Below, piece by piece: positions 43,533 to 50,832 of a stretch of 50,832 nucleotides of DNA. The DNA comes from Rhodocyclales bacterium (GTDB taxonomy: Bacteria; Pseudomonadota; Gammaproteobacteria; Burkholderiales; Rhodocyclaceae): positions 213,817 through 264,648 of the forward strand of contig JAPLQY010000032.1 of assembly GCA_026399475.1 (NCBI GenBank), read 5' to 3'. How positions within the stretch are numbered: position 1 is the stretch's first letter; each line of letters begins with the position of its first letter. A program made the position numbers and the translations under genes. The notes beneath the pieces were generated by a model. It was not told the origin of the DNA. It saw only the letters and a list, made by a program, of their open reading frames with translations, and made no database searches.

Positions 43533-44633
43533 TTACGCGGCGGTGATCTCCTTCGACGTCAACTTGTACACGAAGGTGGCCGGATCGAGGCTGTCGAGCC
43601 GGCCGGTGCTGTTCTCGGCCTGCGGGTACATGAAGAAGGGAATTTTCGCGCCGCTGGAACCCGGCAGCTTGAGGTCGTGGGCGGTGTTGTAGGCCAGCCA
43701 GTTCATCTCCCAGGCGCCGAACAGTTTTTGCCGCGCGGCGATCACCACCTCGTCCTTCAGCGTCAGGCCCGGCTTTTCCTCCAGCACTACCTTGCGCACG
43801 TCGGCCGGGTCCACCGGCACCCAGCCGAAATTCGCCAGCCAGACTTCGGCGCGGCAATGTTGCGCCTTGCTGATGTCGCCGCTCTTGCCCAGGCTCTTGT
43901 AGCCGAATTTCGAGTCGGCGACGCGCACGCCGTACACGTCGCGCGCCGGCATGCCGAGGGAGCGGGCCATGCCGACGTAGAGCGCGTTGAGGTCGGCGCA
44001 CTTGCCGCTGAGGTTGCCCGATTCGAGCATGCCGCGAATGTCGCCGGTGCCGCAGCCGCGGGTCTTGGGGTTGCGTTCCGTGTTGTCGACCACCCATTCG
44101 TACAGAACCCTGGCCTTGTCGAGATCGGTCCTGGCACCTTTGGTGATTTCCAGCGCGGTCTTCTTCACGATGCCGTCGGTCGGCAGCAGCTCGGTGGCGT
44201 GGGTGTAGAGCCTGCGTGCGGCAGCGTCGAGCGGCGCCACCTTGCCCGGCTGCGACAGATCGATGGCACGGTCGCGCGCGGCGAAACGGCTTACCACTTC
44301 GACCACCGGCGCCGGCTCGCCGGCATCCCATTGTGCGGCCAGCATCTGCGCGCCGTAGGCCGCGTCGCGCAACGGCTGCACGGAGGCGGCATTGCCCTGC
44401 CAGAGGTTGCCCATCGGTTTGATCCAGGCGGCATCCTCCACGGCGGGCAGGGGCAGCCACAGGCGCGGCGCTCCATTGGCGGCGGAGAGCTCGACGCGGC
44501 TGGTGACTTCGAACACGCGCCAGCCGTTGGCGGGAGTGGGGTTGAATCCGCCTTCGGCGGCATTGGCAAAGCGCGGTGCGACGAGTGCCGCGGCGGACAG
44601 GCCAGCGGTCTTGATGAAGGAACGACGGTCCAT
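43533..44633 (-). CDS. Tat-exported transglutaminase-like protein
   Basis: 366 aa from ATG 44633. DRRSFIKTAGLSAAALVAP is a twin-arginine signal. The core carries a Cys-His-Asp triad in transglutaminase order: SGKCADLNALYVGMARSLGMPAR in pieces, then AQHCRAEVWLANFGWVPVDPAD. Such domains act as periplasmic cysteine proteases or amidases. It lies 16 bp after the TlpA-like gene and 3 bp before selB, inside the Sec operon, suggesting co-expression. No substrate can be named. Confidence 0.85.
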   Translation of the reverse strand: MDRRSFIKTAGLSAAALVAPRFANAAEGGFNPTPANGWRVFEVTSRVELSAANGAPRLWLPLPAVEDAAWIKPMGNLWQGNAASVQPLRDAAYGAQMLAAQWDAGEPAPVVEVVSRFAARDRAIDLSQPGKVAPLDAAARRLYTHATELLPTDGIVKKTALEITKGARTDLDKARVLYEWVVDNTERNPKTRGCGTGDIRGMLESGNLSGKCADLNALYVGMARSLGMPARDVYGVRVADSKFGYKSLGKSGDISKAQHCRAEVWLANFGWVPVDPADVRKVVLEEKPGLTLKDEVVIAARQKLFGAWEMNWLAYNTAHDLKLPGSSGAKIPFFMYPQAENSTGRLDSLDPATFVYKLTSKEITAA

Positions 44634-44649
44634 GGTTTTCTCCGGGGAA

Positions 44650-45171
44650 TTAGTTGATGAGTTTTTTGAGTTGTTTGTCGATGGCGGGCGCATCCCAATC
44701 GATGGCGCCCTGGCCGCGCAGAACAATGCGATGGCGGCGGTCGAGGACGACGGTGGTGGGCAGCACGCGTGCGCCCCAGGCGCGGCTGATGGTCTGCTCG
44801 CGGTCGTGCAGTACGGGAAGCTCGGCCGACGCTTCCCAAAGGAAGTCCTCGACCAGCTTCACATTGTCGGCGACCGCGATGGTTTGGACGACAAGCCCTT
44901 TCGTCTTCCAGCGCGCCGCGAGGCGCGCCAGCGCGGGCATTTCCTCGCGGCAGGGTTCGCACCAGGTGGCCCAGAAGTTCACCAGCACGGGCTTGCCTTT
45001 GTGCGCCGCCAGTATCTGCGCGAGGCGCGAGTCGACCGTAGCCGGAACGGCGCGCGGCGCCACGGCTTTCAGCACCGCTGCGGGCGTGGGCGCCGCATAG
45101 GCCGCAGGCAGCAGCAAACTGAAAATAATCGGCGGAGCTGCCGCCAAAGCAAAAAAACATCGATGCATCAT
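44650..45171 (-). CDS. TlpA-like periplasmic thioredoxin
   Basis: 173 aa; ATG 45171 and 45168 are adjacent, and GGGAGG favours the second. A signal peptide (FFALAAAPPIIFSLLLPAAYA) is followed by a TlpA/ResA-type domain with FWATWCEPCREEMP (redox pair Cys71/Cys74) and LPTTVVLDRRHRI with the cis-Pro. It reduces periplasmic disulfides. Its position between selA and the transglutaminase-like gene, in an island with a second thioredoxin-like gene containing selenocysteine, suggests a redox partner role. Confidence 0.92.
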   Translation of the reverse strand: MMHRCFFALAAAPPIIFSLLLPAAYAAPTPAAVLKAVAPRAVPATVDSRLAQILAAHKGKPVLVNFWATWCEPCREEMPALARLAARWKTKGLVVQTIAVADNVKLVEDFLWEASAELPVLHDREQTISRAWGARVLPTTVVLDRRHRIVLRGQGAIDWDAPAIDKQLKKLIN

Positions 45172-45196
45172 CGTGCCTCCCGTTCTGTTGCAACCG

Positions 45197-45241
45197 CCGC
45201 GGAGCGGAAACCACCGCGGCTTACGATGCTCCCGCAGGAGC
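45197..45241 (-). repeat. Two hairpins between selA and tlpA-like gene
   Basis: CCGCGG (45197-45202) pairs with CCGCGG (45213-45218), and GCTCC-CGCA-GGAGC (45228-45241) follows. The second, with the flanking GGCCCTACG, resembles a REP-type hairpin. No T-tract follows, so it may be an mRNA-stability or partial-terminator element within the operon. Confidence 0.5.
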
Positions 45242-45245
45242 GGCC

Positions 45246-46646
45246 CTACGCACCCAGTCCGCTCAGGGCGGAAAGCTGGGCAGCGAATTCGGATTCTTCG
45301 TGTTCTGCCAGGCAGCGCAGGTCGAGCAGCAGCGCGCCGTCCTCGATGCGGCCGATCACCGGTTTCGACAGGGCGCGCAGGCCCTGCTCGATGCGATTCA
45401 ATACTCCACTGCGCTTGCCCTGCGGGCGGATGGCGAAGCCGGCGGACGGCAGGCGATTCACCGGCAGCGAGCCGGAGCCGATCTGTGATTTCAGCGCAAC
45501 AATTTCTGCCGTCACCGGCAATCCGGCCAGTGCCGATCGCAGCGCGGGCAGCAGGCGCGCCGCCTGCGCCGCGATCTCGGCCTCGGGCCGGGTCAATTGG
45601 CGCACGGCGGTGACGCGCAGATGCAGGCGGTCGGGATCGCGGTAGAGCCCCAGCACCGCTTCCAGCGCGGCGAGTGTGAGCTTGCCGACGCGCAGGGCGC
45701 GCTTCAGCGGGTTCTTCTTGATTTTCGCGATCAGATCCTTGCGGCCCACCAGCAGGCCGGCCTGCGGCCCGCCCAGCAGCTTGTCGCCGGAAAAGGTGAC
45801 GAGGTCCGCGCCGGCGGCGATGGCCTCCGTCGGCGTCGGTTCGTGCGGCAGGCCGTAGGTGGCCAGATCGGTCAGCGTGCCGCTGCCCAGGTCGATGACG
45901 AAGGGGAGATTGTGCTGGTGCGCCAGCGCGGCGAGTTCGGCTTCCGGTACTGCATGGGTGAAGCCGTGGATCGCGTAGTTACTGGCGTGCACCTTCATCA
46001 GCATGGCCGTGCGCGGATTGATGCTCTCGGCGAAATCCTTGAGATGGGTGCGATTGGTGGTGCCGACCTCGACCAGCTTCGCCCCGGCGCGGCTCATGAT
46101 GTCGGGTACGCGAAAGGCGCCGCCGATTTCGATCAGTTCGCCGCGCGAGACGATCACCTGCTTTTTCTGCGCCAGTGTGTTGAGCAGCAGGAACACGGCG
46201 GCGGCGTTGTTATTCACCACGGTGGCGGCTTCGGCGCCGGTGAGTTCGCAGAGCAGGTCGGCGACCACGTTGTCGCGATCGCCGCGACCGCCGGATTCGA
46301 TGTCGTACTCCAGCGCGCAAGGGTTGCGTGCGGCGGTGATCAGCGCTTGCACCGCTTCCTCGGGTAGCGGCGCGCGGCCCAGGTTGGTGTGCAGCACGGT
46401 GCCGGTAAGATTGAACACCGGGCGCAACTTCGGCCGCATTTTCGCCGTGATGCCAGCGCCGACTTTTGCCAGCAACGCTGGCTCATCGGGCAGCGACGTG
46501 CCCTCCCTGGCTGCGGCGCGGGTCGCAGCGAGAACCTCGCGAACAATGCTGGTAACCACGGCGCGGCCGTGCGTGTCGACCAGGGAGGCGAGCGCCGTGG
46601 AGGACAGCAGGCGGTCGACGGAAGGAAGCTGGGAAAGTGGATTCAT
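45246..46646 (-). CDS. selA: L-seryl-tRNA(Sec) selenium transferase SelA
   Basis: 466 aa from ATG 46646; the frame stays open upstream but that part is not homologous. It opens with LPSVDRLL, the SelA N-terminal domain. RPVFNLTGTVLHTNLGRAPL, NNNAAAVFLLLNTLA and TFSGDKLLGGPQAGLLVGRKD in pieces follow; the Lys of SGDKLLGG holds PLP. It converts Ser-tRNA-Sec to Sec-tRNA-Sec using selenophosphate. SelD, which supplies that, is not in the window. Confidence 0.97.
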   Translation of the reverse strand: MNPLSQLPSVDRLLSSTALASLVDTHGRAVVTSIVREVLAATRAAAREGTSLPDEPALLAKVGAGITAKMRPKLRPVFNLTGTVLHTNLGRAPLPEEAVQALITAARNPCALEYDIESGGRGDRDNVVADLLCELTGAEAATVVNNNAAAVFLLLNTLAQKKQVIVSRGELIEIGGAFRVPDIMSRAGAKLVEVGTTNRTHLKDFAESINPRTAMLMKVHASNYAIHGFTHAVPEAELAALAHQHNLPFVIDLGSGTLTDLATYGLPHEPTPTEAIAAGADLVTFSGDKLLGGPQAGLLVGRKDLIAKIKKNPLKRALRVGKLTLAALEAVLGLYRDPDRLHLRVTAVRQLTRPEAEIAAQAARLLPALRSALAGLPVTAEIVALKSQIGSGSLPVNRLPSAGFAIRPQGKRSGVLNRIEQGLRALSKPVIGRIEDGALLLDLRCLAEHEESEFAAQLSALSGLGA

Positions 46647-46778
46647 GATTTCACCCGGACCGGGCAGAAACGAGATGGAAACATTGTAGCGGCTTCCGGG
46701 GTTTTCGCGCGGCGCTTGACGTGAAACAACATGTTCGGAGCGACTGGTGATAGTCGAGCGCAGCGAGCCAATCAATAA

Positions 46779-46796
46779 CCTCCCCGCGAGGGGAGG
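46779..46796. repeat. G/C hairpin intergenic element, second copy
   Basis: CCTCCCC-GCGA-GGGGAGG is a perfect 7-bp stem with a GNRA loop, followed by ATGGGAGGGGCGGG. It is related to the hairpin at 10831-10851. It lies in the 316-bp gap between selA and the HPP gene, which otherwise shows only scattered G/C-rich sequence. Confidence 0.55.
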
Positions 46797-46962
46797 ATGG
46801 GAGGGGCGGGCCTTCAATTCGCCTTTCGCGTGTTTCATCATCGGCGGGTGGCTCTCGCTGCCATGAGCGTTAGCGCTTTGCAAGAGCGAGGGCGAACGTG
46901 TCAGTATTTGTCCGGCAGGAACAACGCACGGCGCAAAGCCGGCACCGAACGGGGAATGGGAG

Positions 46963-47721
46963 ATGACTATGCGGAATCGGGTGACAGCGTCGCCATGGCA
47001 GCAAATGCTGGGTATTGAATTCAGCCCGGTGAGCCATCGCGAACGGTGGGTATCGGCGCTTGGCGGTTTTGTCGGCTTGCTCGTGATCTATTTCGTCAGC
47101 CACGCGCTTGGCGGCCCGCCGTCGGCGCCACTGCTGATCTTTTCGATCGGCGCCTCGACGGTGCTGGTGTTCGCGGTACCGCACGGGTCGCTCTCGCAGC
47201 CATGGCCGGTGTTCGGCGGCCATCTGGTCGCGGCACTGATCGGCGTCGCCTGCGCACGCCTGGTGCCGAACGCGGCACTCGCCGCGGCGACGGCGGTGGG
47301 CTTGTCCGTTCTCGCGATGCATTACCTGCGCTGCATCCATCCGCCCGGCGGCGCAACGGCACTGGTGGCCGTACTCGGCGGCCCGTCGGTGCCGGCGCTG
47401 GGCTTTGGCTTCGTACTGGCGCCGGTGCTGCTCAATGTGCTGTTGTTGCTGGCGGCGGGCGTCGCCTTCAATGCATTCTTTCCCTGGCGCCGCTACCCCG
47501 CCTTCCTCGCGCGCCACTCCGCGGCGTCGGAGCCAGCCACTGGCTACGCCGCGATTTCGCATGAGGACTTCGTCTTCGCCCTGACGCAGATGGACTCCTT
47601 CATCGATATTTCCGAAGACGATTTGCTGCGCATCTACGGCCTGGCGACCGGAAGGCATCGCGCGATGGAAGAGCGGGCGGCCGTAGCCGCCCGCAGCGTC
47701 AACTCTGCTGCGCCGCCTTGA
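46963..47721 (+). CDS. HPP family membrane protein
   Basis: 252 aa. Four or five transmembrane helices carry ALGGFVGLLVIYFVSHALGG, ILIF-like LLIFSIGASTVLVFAVPHG, PWPVFGGHLVAALIGVACARL in pieces and the family motif CIHPPGGATAL. HPP proteins are integral membrane proteins linked to nitrite or anion transport in some lineages. The C-terminal 70 residues are soluble and lack a CBS pair. A second Met at 46969 has better spacing from GGGAG. It is the only plus-strand gene of the island, and its end overlaps the selenoprotein gene by 23 bp. Confidence 0.85.
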   Translation: MTMRNRVTASPWQQMLGIEFSPVSHRERWVSALGGFVGLLVIYFVSHALGGPPSAPLLIFSIGASTVLVFAVPHGSLSQPWPVFGGHLVAALIGVACARLVPNAALAAATAVGLSVLAMHYLRCIHPPGGATALVAVLGGPSVPALGFGFVLAPVLLNVLLLLAAGVAFNAFFPWRRYPAFLARHSAASEPATGYAAISHEDFVFALTQMDSFIDISEDDLLRIYGLATGRHRAMEERAAVAARSVNSAAPP

Positions 47722-48190
47722 AGGCGGAGAAGTCCATCTTGCGGTAATGCTTGCCGGAGACGAAGCGGTCAAGCAACAACGCGTCTTCCGGACTCTTGAG
47801 GCCGCCGCGAACACGGGCGACTTCCTTGCCCTGGGCATCGAGGAAGACCAGCACCGGATGGAGGCCGCTGCTGTTGTGGCGGGCGATCACGGCGTGCTTC
47901 GGATCCTTTTCGGCAAGCTCGCTGAAATCGACATGGGTGCTGACATAGTTCTTCGCGTACTGGCGGCTGACGTCGGGCTGGCTGAGCACACTCACGGTGT
48001 AGCGGCAGGCCCCTCAGTGCTGGTAGTCGCCGAAGTAGAGCATCACGTGCCGCTCCGGCGTCTTGGCGATCTGGGCCAGCGCGGCCTTGTCATCGCCGGC
48101 CAGGGTCAGCACGCCGTCGAGCCGGTCGGCGGCAAGCGCCGGCAGGCTCAGCGCGGCGGCGAGGGCAAACAGGGAAAGCAGGCGTCTCAT
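47699..48190 (-). CDS. Thioredoxin-like selenoprotein (UxxC), read through TGA
   Basis: 163 aa if TGA 48014-48016 is read as selenocysteine (Sec59). ATG 48190 has AAGGAG seven bases upstream. A signal peptide (MRRLLSLFALAAALSLPALA) precedes HVMLYFGDYQH, then U-G-A-C with resolving Cys62. In the same frame come RYTVSVLSQPDVSRQYAKNY and a cis-Pro strand LHPVLVFLDAQGKEVAR. This is the SoxW-like periplasmic thioredoxin layout, where CxxC is expected. A SECIS-type hairpin follows the TGA, and fdhE, selA, selB and selC are neighbours. Without Sec it would be two fragments of 58 and about 98 residues. Sequencing error is the main alternative. Confidence 0.85.
47986..48003 (-). promoter_or_regulatory. 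Bacterial SECIS hairpin candidate
   Basis: Starting 11 nt after the UGA, the RNA folds as GC-(U)-ACAC-CGUGA-GUGU-GC: a bulged U, four pairs, and a five-base loop containing GU. In E. coli fdhF the SelB-binding hairpin has the same order, with bulged U at +14 and the loop GU at +20/+21; here they are at +13 and +19/+20. The fold is by eye, but every pair is Watson-Crick. Confidence 0.75.
48014..48016 (-). other. Selenocysteine codon (TGA recoding site)
   Basis: TGA in frame between CAC (His58) and GGG (Gly60), at the first position of the expected CxxC. No other stop interrupts the frame from 48190 to the terminal TGA at 47699-47701. Confidence 0.82.
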
Positions 48191-48327
48191 CGGGGTCTCC
48201 TTGCTTGGGGTTGAGGGCACATATCCGCTGACAGTCCAATGTGACATATGGTTCCGCAAAACGCCGTTACCTGCCCGCGAAGCGGAATCCCAGGTACGCA
48301 GAGCGAGCCAGCTCAGACTTTCGAGAA

Positions 48328-49245
48328 TCAGCCGCCCGGCACCAGCAGCAGGTTCGGCCCGCTGCGGGCATAGCCGGCCTCGTCGACCAGGATGTCCAGC
48401 GCCAGCGTGGCGAGATCGTCGGCCACCGGGTCGACGGTGTCCTTTTCCGAGTAGACGATCTTGAGATAGCTCTTGCACGACTCGCAGGTTTCGGCGCGCA
48501 CGGCGCCGGCGGTCTTGATGTCTTCGCTTTCGAGGTGGCGATAGCTGATGCCTTCGTTGGCGTCGCAACTGCTGCATTTGACGCGCACCAGGTTCCATTC
48601 GGTATTGCACAGGGCGCAATGCAGGTAGCGCAGGTTGCTGGTCTCGCCGCTGTTGCGCACGATGCTGGCGACCGGCAGAAAGCCGCAGCAGGGGCAGACT
48701 CCGGGCACGTCGAGCGCGGCGATATCGCTGACGCCGAGGCGCGCCGCGCCTGCGGTCCACAGCACCTGCAGCGCGGCCGCGACATAGGGCAGCAGGGCGG
48801 CATCCTCGCCATACAGTTCGGTATGCAGCACGCGTTCGGCCAGCGCCTCGATGCGCTCGGCATCGCAGGCGGCGAGGCGGGCCAGATCGTTGCGCGCCGC
48901 TTCGGGTGCGGCAGGGGAGACGGCGGCAATGATTTGCAGCAGGCTCTTGCGCCAGGCTGGGTCGCGCGGCCAGGACTGGGCCGGCAGCGGCGGCATGCGG
49001 TGCTCGCGGGCGCGGGCCAACTGGGCCGCATCGGGCAGCGCCAGCGCCGGCAGGGATTGCAGCGCCTCGTGCTGGGCGCGGGTGATGGCGGCGAGAAAGC
49101 GCAGCCAGTCGCTCAAGGTGTGGCCTTCGGCGAGTTGCTCGAAGCGCTGCGCGCGCGTGGCGAAAATTGTCTTTGCGTCGGGGGCGATGACGTGCGGCGG
49201 TTCGCTGCTCGACTTGATCGGGATGACGGATGTGGTGGTATTCAT
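48328..49245 (-). CDS. fdhE: Formate dehydrogenase accessory protein FdhE
   Basis: 305 aa. An N-terminal helical region (FATRAQRFEQLAEGHTL) precedes a rubredoxin-like domain with four Cys pairs: GVCPCCGFLPVAS, LHCALCNTEWN, VKCSSCDANEG and TCESCKSYLKIVY. FdhE binds iron and acts as a cytoplasmic chaperone for Tat-exported formate dehydrogenase subunits. It follows fdoI after a hairpin and precedes the selenoprotein gene by 137 bp. Confidence 0.95.
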   Translation of the reverse strand: MNTTTSVIPIKSSSEPPHVIAPDAKTIFATRAQRFEQLAEGHTLSDWLRFLAAITRAQHEALQSLPALALPDAAQLARAREHRMPPLPAQSWPRDPAWRKSLLQIIAAVSPAAPEAARNDLARLAACDAERIEALAERVLHTELYGEDAALLPYVAAALQVLWTAGAARLGVSDIAALDVPGVCPCCGFLPVASIVRNSGETSNLRYLHCALCNTEWNLVRVKCSSCDANEGISYRHLESEDIKTAGAVRAETCESCKSYLKIVYSEKDTVDPVADDLATLALDILVDEAGYARSGPNLLLVPGG

Positions 49246-49257
49246 AATGTAGAAACA

Positions 49258-49281
49258 ACCCGCGGGCCGAAGCCCGCGGGT
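49258..49281 (-). other. Hairpin between fdoI and fdhE
   Basis: ACCCGCGGGC-TTCG-GCCCGCGGGT is a perfect 10-bp stem with a UUCG loop on the minus strand, followed by TGTTT and then the fdhE start 12 nt on. The weak T run suggests partial termination or an mRNA stabiliser that sets the ratio of structural to accessory protein. Confidence 0.7.
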
Positions 49282-49308
49282 ATTGGGTGGAAAGTTCAGC
49301 AGTTCGGG

Positions 49309-49932
49309 TTACGACTTGCCGGTGACCTGACGATACCACGCCCGGTGATGCTGCTTGGCCCAGGCGCGGGTGACCGTGCCGTAGACCATGGCGCGGACCG
49401 TGCCCCTGACCCACAGCGCGGCATAGACGTGCACGAAGATCATCGCGATCATGATTGCGGCGATCGCGGAATGGACCACGGCGCCGAGGCGCACCACATC
49501 CACCGGCAGGCTGAAGTAGGCGCGCCAGAGGAAGAGGCCGGAGACGAACAGCAGCAGCATGCACAAGGTCATGACCCAGAACATTGCCTTCTGGCCGCCG
49601 TTGTACTTGCCCTGTTCCGGCATGTTGTGGTCGTTGCCGCTCATCATTTCGCCCGCCCTCGACAGCCATTCCTTGTCCGCCGGCGTCATGACGTTGAGCG
49701 CCTTGAAGCGGAAGAACATGACCAGAAAGGCTCCGGCCATGATGACGCCAAGGTAGGGATGCAGGATGCGCGCCCAGACGCCGCCGCCGAACAACTGCGT
49801 GAGCGGCCAGAACGCCGGATGGAAAAAGGCCAGCCCCGAGAGCGCGAGCAGGATGAAGCTGATGCCCACCGCCCAGTGATTGGCCCGCTCGTGCGCGTCA
49901 TAGCGCGTGAGGTCTTTCGGATTGCGGATCAT
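49309..49932 (-). CDS. Formate dehydrogenase cytochrome b subunit (gamma)
   Basis: 207 aa with four transmembrane helices. [28 protein letters not shown] in pieces carries a heme-ligating His. Further His residues lie in [16 protein letters not shown] and [22 protein letters not shown]. It is the di-heme b subunit that takes electrons from the Fe-S subunit to the quinone pool (FdnI/FdoI type). It overlaps fdoH by four bases. Confidence 0.94.
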   Translation of the reverse strand: MIRNPKDLTRYDAHERANHWAVGISFILLALSGLAFFHPAFWPLTQLFGGGVWARILHPYLGVIMAGAFLVMFFRFKALNVMTPADKEWLSRAGEMMSGNDHNMPEQGKYNGGQKAMFWVMTLCMLLLFVSGLFLWRAYFSLPVDVVRLGAVVHSAIAAIMIAMIFVHVYAALWVRGTVRAMVYGTVTRAWAKQHHRAWYRQVTGKS

Positions 49933-50816
49933 TTTTCATCCTCCTTTTCCAGCTCGTCTTCCAGTTCCTTGGACACTTCGTTCGGCCCCTTCATGACGTA
50001 GTGGAACAGGCTGCCCAATGCCACGGCGGCCATGGCCACGCTCGCCAGCGGCTTGGCGAAGCCCTTCCACAGCGAGACCAGCGGACTGATGCTCGGGTCG
50101 CTCGGCAGGCCCTTGTACAACTCCGGCCGGTCGGCGTGGTGCAGCACGTACATGACGTGGGTGCCGCCTACGCCTTGAGGGTCGTAGAGCCCCGCCTTGT
50201 CGTAGCCGCGCGACTTGAGGTCGACGACCCGCTTGGCGGCGTAATCCGTCATCTGCTCCTTCGAGCCGAACTGGATGGCACCGGTCGGGCAGGCCTTGGC
50301 GCAGGCCGGAGCCTGGCCGACGGCGACCCGGTCGGAACACAAGGTGCACTTGTAGGCCTTGTTGTCCGCCTCGGAAATGCGCGGCACGTTGAAGGGACAG
50401 CCGGTGATGCAGTAGCCGCAGCCGATGCAGTTTTCCTGGTGGAAGTCGACAATGCCATTGGCGTACTGGATGATGGCGCCGGGGGCCGGACAGGCCTTGA
50501 GGCAGCCCGGATCGGCGCAATGCATGCAGCCGTCCTTGCGGATCAGCCACTCCAGCTTGCCCTTCTCTTCCACTTCGGCGAAACGCATCACGGTCCACGA
50601 TTTGGCCGTCAGGTCCACCGGGTTGTCATACACCCCGGAACAGCTGCCGACTTCGTCGCGGATGTCGTTCCATTCCATGCACGCCGCCTGACAGGCCTTG
50701 CAGCCGATGCAGGTGGAAACGTCGATCAGCTTGGCCACTTCCGTGGTTTGCCGAATGCCGGGTGCCGGGGTGGTCGTCGCCGAGCGGCGGGCGATATCTA
50801 GCGATTGCAGTGCCAT
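49929..50816 (-). CDS. Formate dehydrogenase iron-sulfur subunit (beta)
   Basis: 295 aa with AAGGAG before the start. It holds four [4Fe-4S] motifs: [45 protein letters not shown], and [21 protein letters not shown] in pieces. A C-terminal membrane anchor ([17 protein letters not shown]) faces the periplasm. It relays electrons from the selenomolybdo-catalytic subunit to the cytochrome b subunit. The catalytic gene should lie immediately upstream, outside the window; a TAA 5-10 nt before the ribosome site may be its stop. Confidence 0.96.
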   Translation of the reverse strand: MALQSLDIARRSATTTPAPGIRQTTEVAKLIDVSTCIGCKACQAACMEWNDIRDEVGSCSGVYDNPVDLTAKSWTVMRFAEVEEKGKLEWLIRKDGCMHCADPGCLKACPAPGAIIQYANGIVDFHQENCIGCGYCITGCPFNVPRISEADNKAYKCTLCSDRVAVGQAPACAKACPTGAIQFGSKEQMTDYAAKRVVDLKSRGYDKAGLYDPQGVGGTHVMYVLHHADRPELYKGLPSDPSISPLVSLWKGFAKPLASVAMAAVALGSLFHYVMKGPNEVSKELEDELEKEDEK

Positions 50817-50832
50817 GATCTCTCCTTATGCC

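Noticed and set aside
48014..49669. A 551-codon minus-strand open frame across fdhE and fdoI
   Set aside because: Only its last 59 codons (from 48190) are coding, as the first part of the selenoprotein. The rest is an out-of-frame shadow of fdhE and fdoI with Arg/Ala-rich nonsense.

Overview
The window looks like chromosome from a high-GC betaproteobacterium, most likely of the Rhodocyclales type. The basis is the gene content and order: nadD-rsfS-rlmH-maf-rng, BPSS1780-like and NnrU membrane proteins, acetoacetyl-CoA synthetase, CIRCE-controlled groESL, and ActP with DUF485. Gene density is high, and neighbouring genes are often joined by ATGA or GTGA stop/start overlaps. There is no phage, CRISPR array or obvious insertion sequence.

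Layout. 1-3.6 kb: 3' end of lpxA, an apparently self-controlled TetR regulator, a STAS-like protein, an MFS exporter and a type II toxin-antitoxin pair. 3.6-10 kb: metK behind a structured leader (SAM-II-like aptamer plus terminator), DUF2237, glutathione peroxidase, a hemerythrin, a TAXI binding protein coupled to an SDR, and a Tat-exported FAH-family protein. 10-16.5 kb: YchJ, PBP4/DacB, acetoacetyl-CoA synthetase, flavin reductase, NnrU, pirin. 16.5-19.4 kb: CIRCE, groES, a groEL broken by a 10-nt deletion, and a collagen-like-linker protein. 19.5-29.8 kb: a TctDE-like two-component system, two acetate-type Na+/solute symporters each with its small partner (DUF4212, DUF485), a TPR protein and a membrane Ser/Thr kinase, with a family of hairpin repeats around the TPR-kinase block. 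29.9-37.2 kb: tRNA-Phe, tcdA, folM-like, ttcA, BPSS1780-like, nadD, rsfS, rlmH, maf, rng, tRNA-Gly.

37.3-50.8 kb is almost entirely minus-strand. From 39 kb onward it is a formate dehydrogenase/selenocysteine island. In transcription order: fdoH, fdoI, fdhE, a thioredoxin-like gene, selA, tlpA-like, transglutaminase-like, selB, tRNA-Sec (selC), sodC, a GcvH-like lipoyl protein, a DsrE-like protein, a zinc-ribbon protein and mobA. Structural subunits, chaperone, Sec insertion machinery and the Mo-cofactor nucleotidyltransferase are thus together. The catalytic subunit fdoG/fdnG should lie just past the right edge, and selD is not in view.

The main discovery is the thioredoxin-like gene at 47699-48190. 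It is read through an in-frame TGA exactly where the first active-site cysteine is expected (U-G-A-C). A hairpin with a bulged U and a GU-containing loop follows the TGA with almost the same geometry as the E. coli fdhF SECIS. It is very probably a small exported selenoprotein that a standard annotation would call as two fragments or miss.
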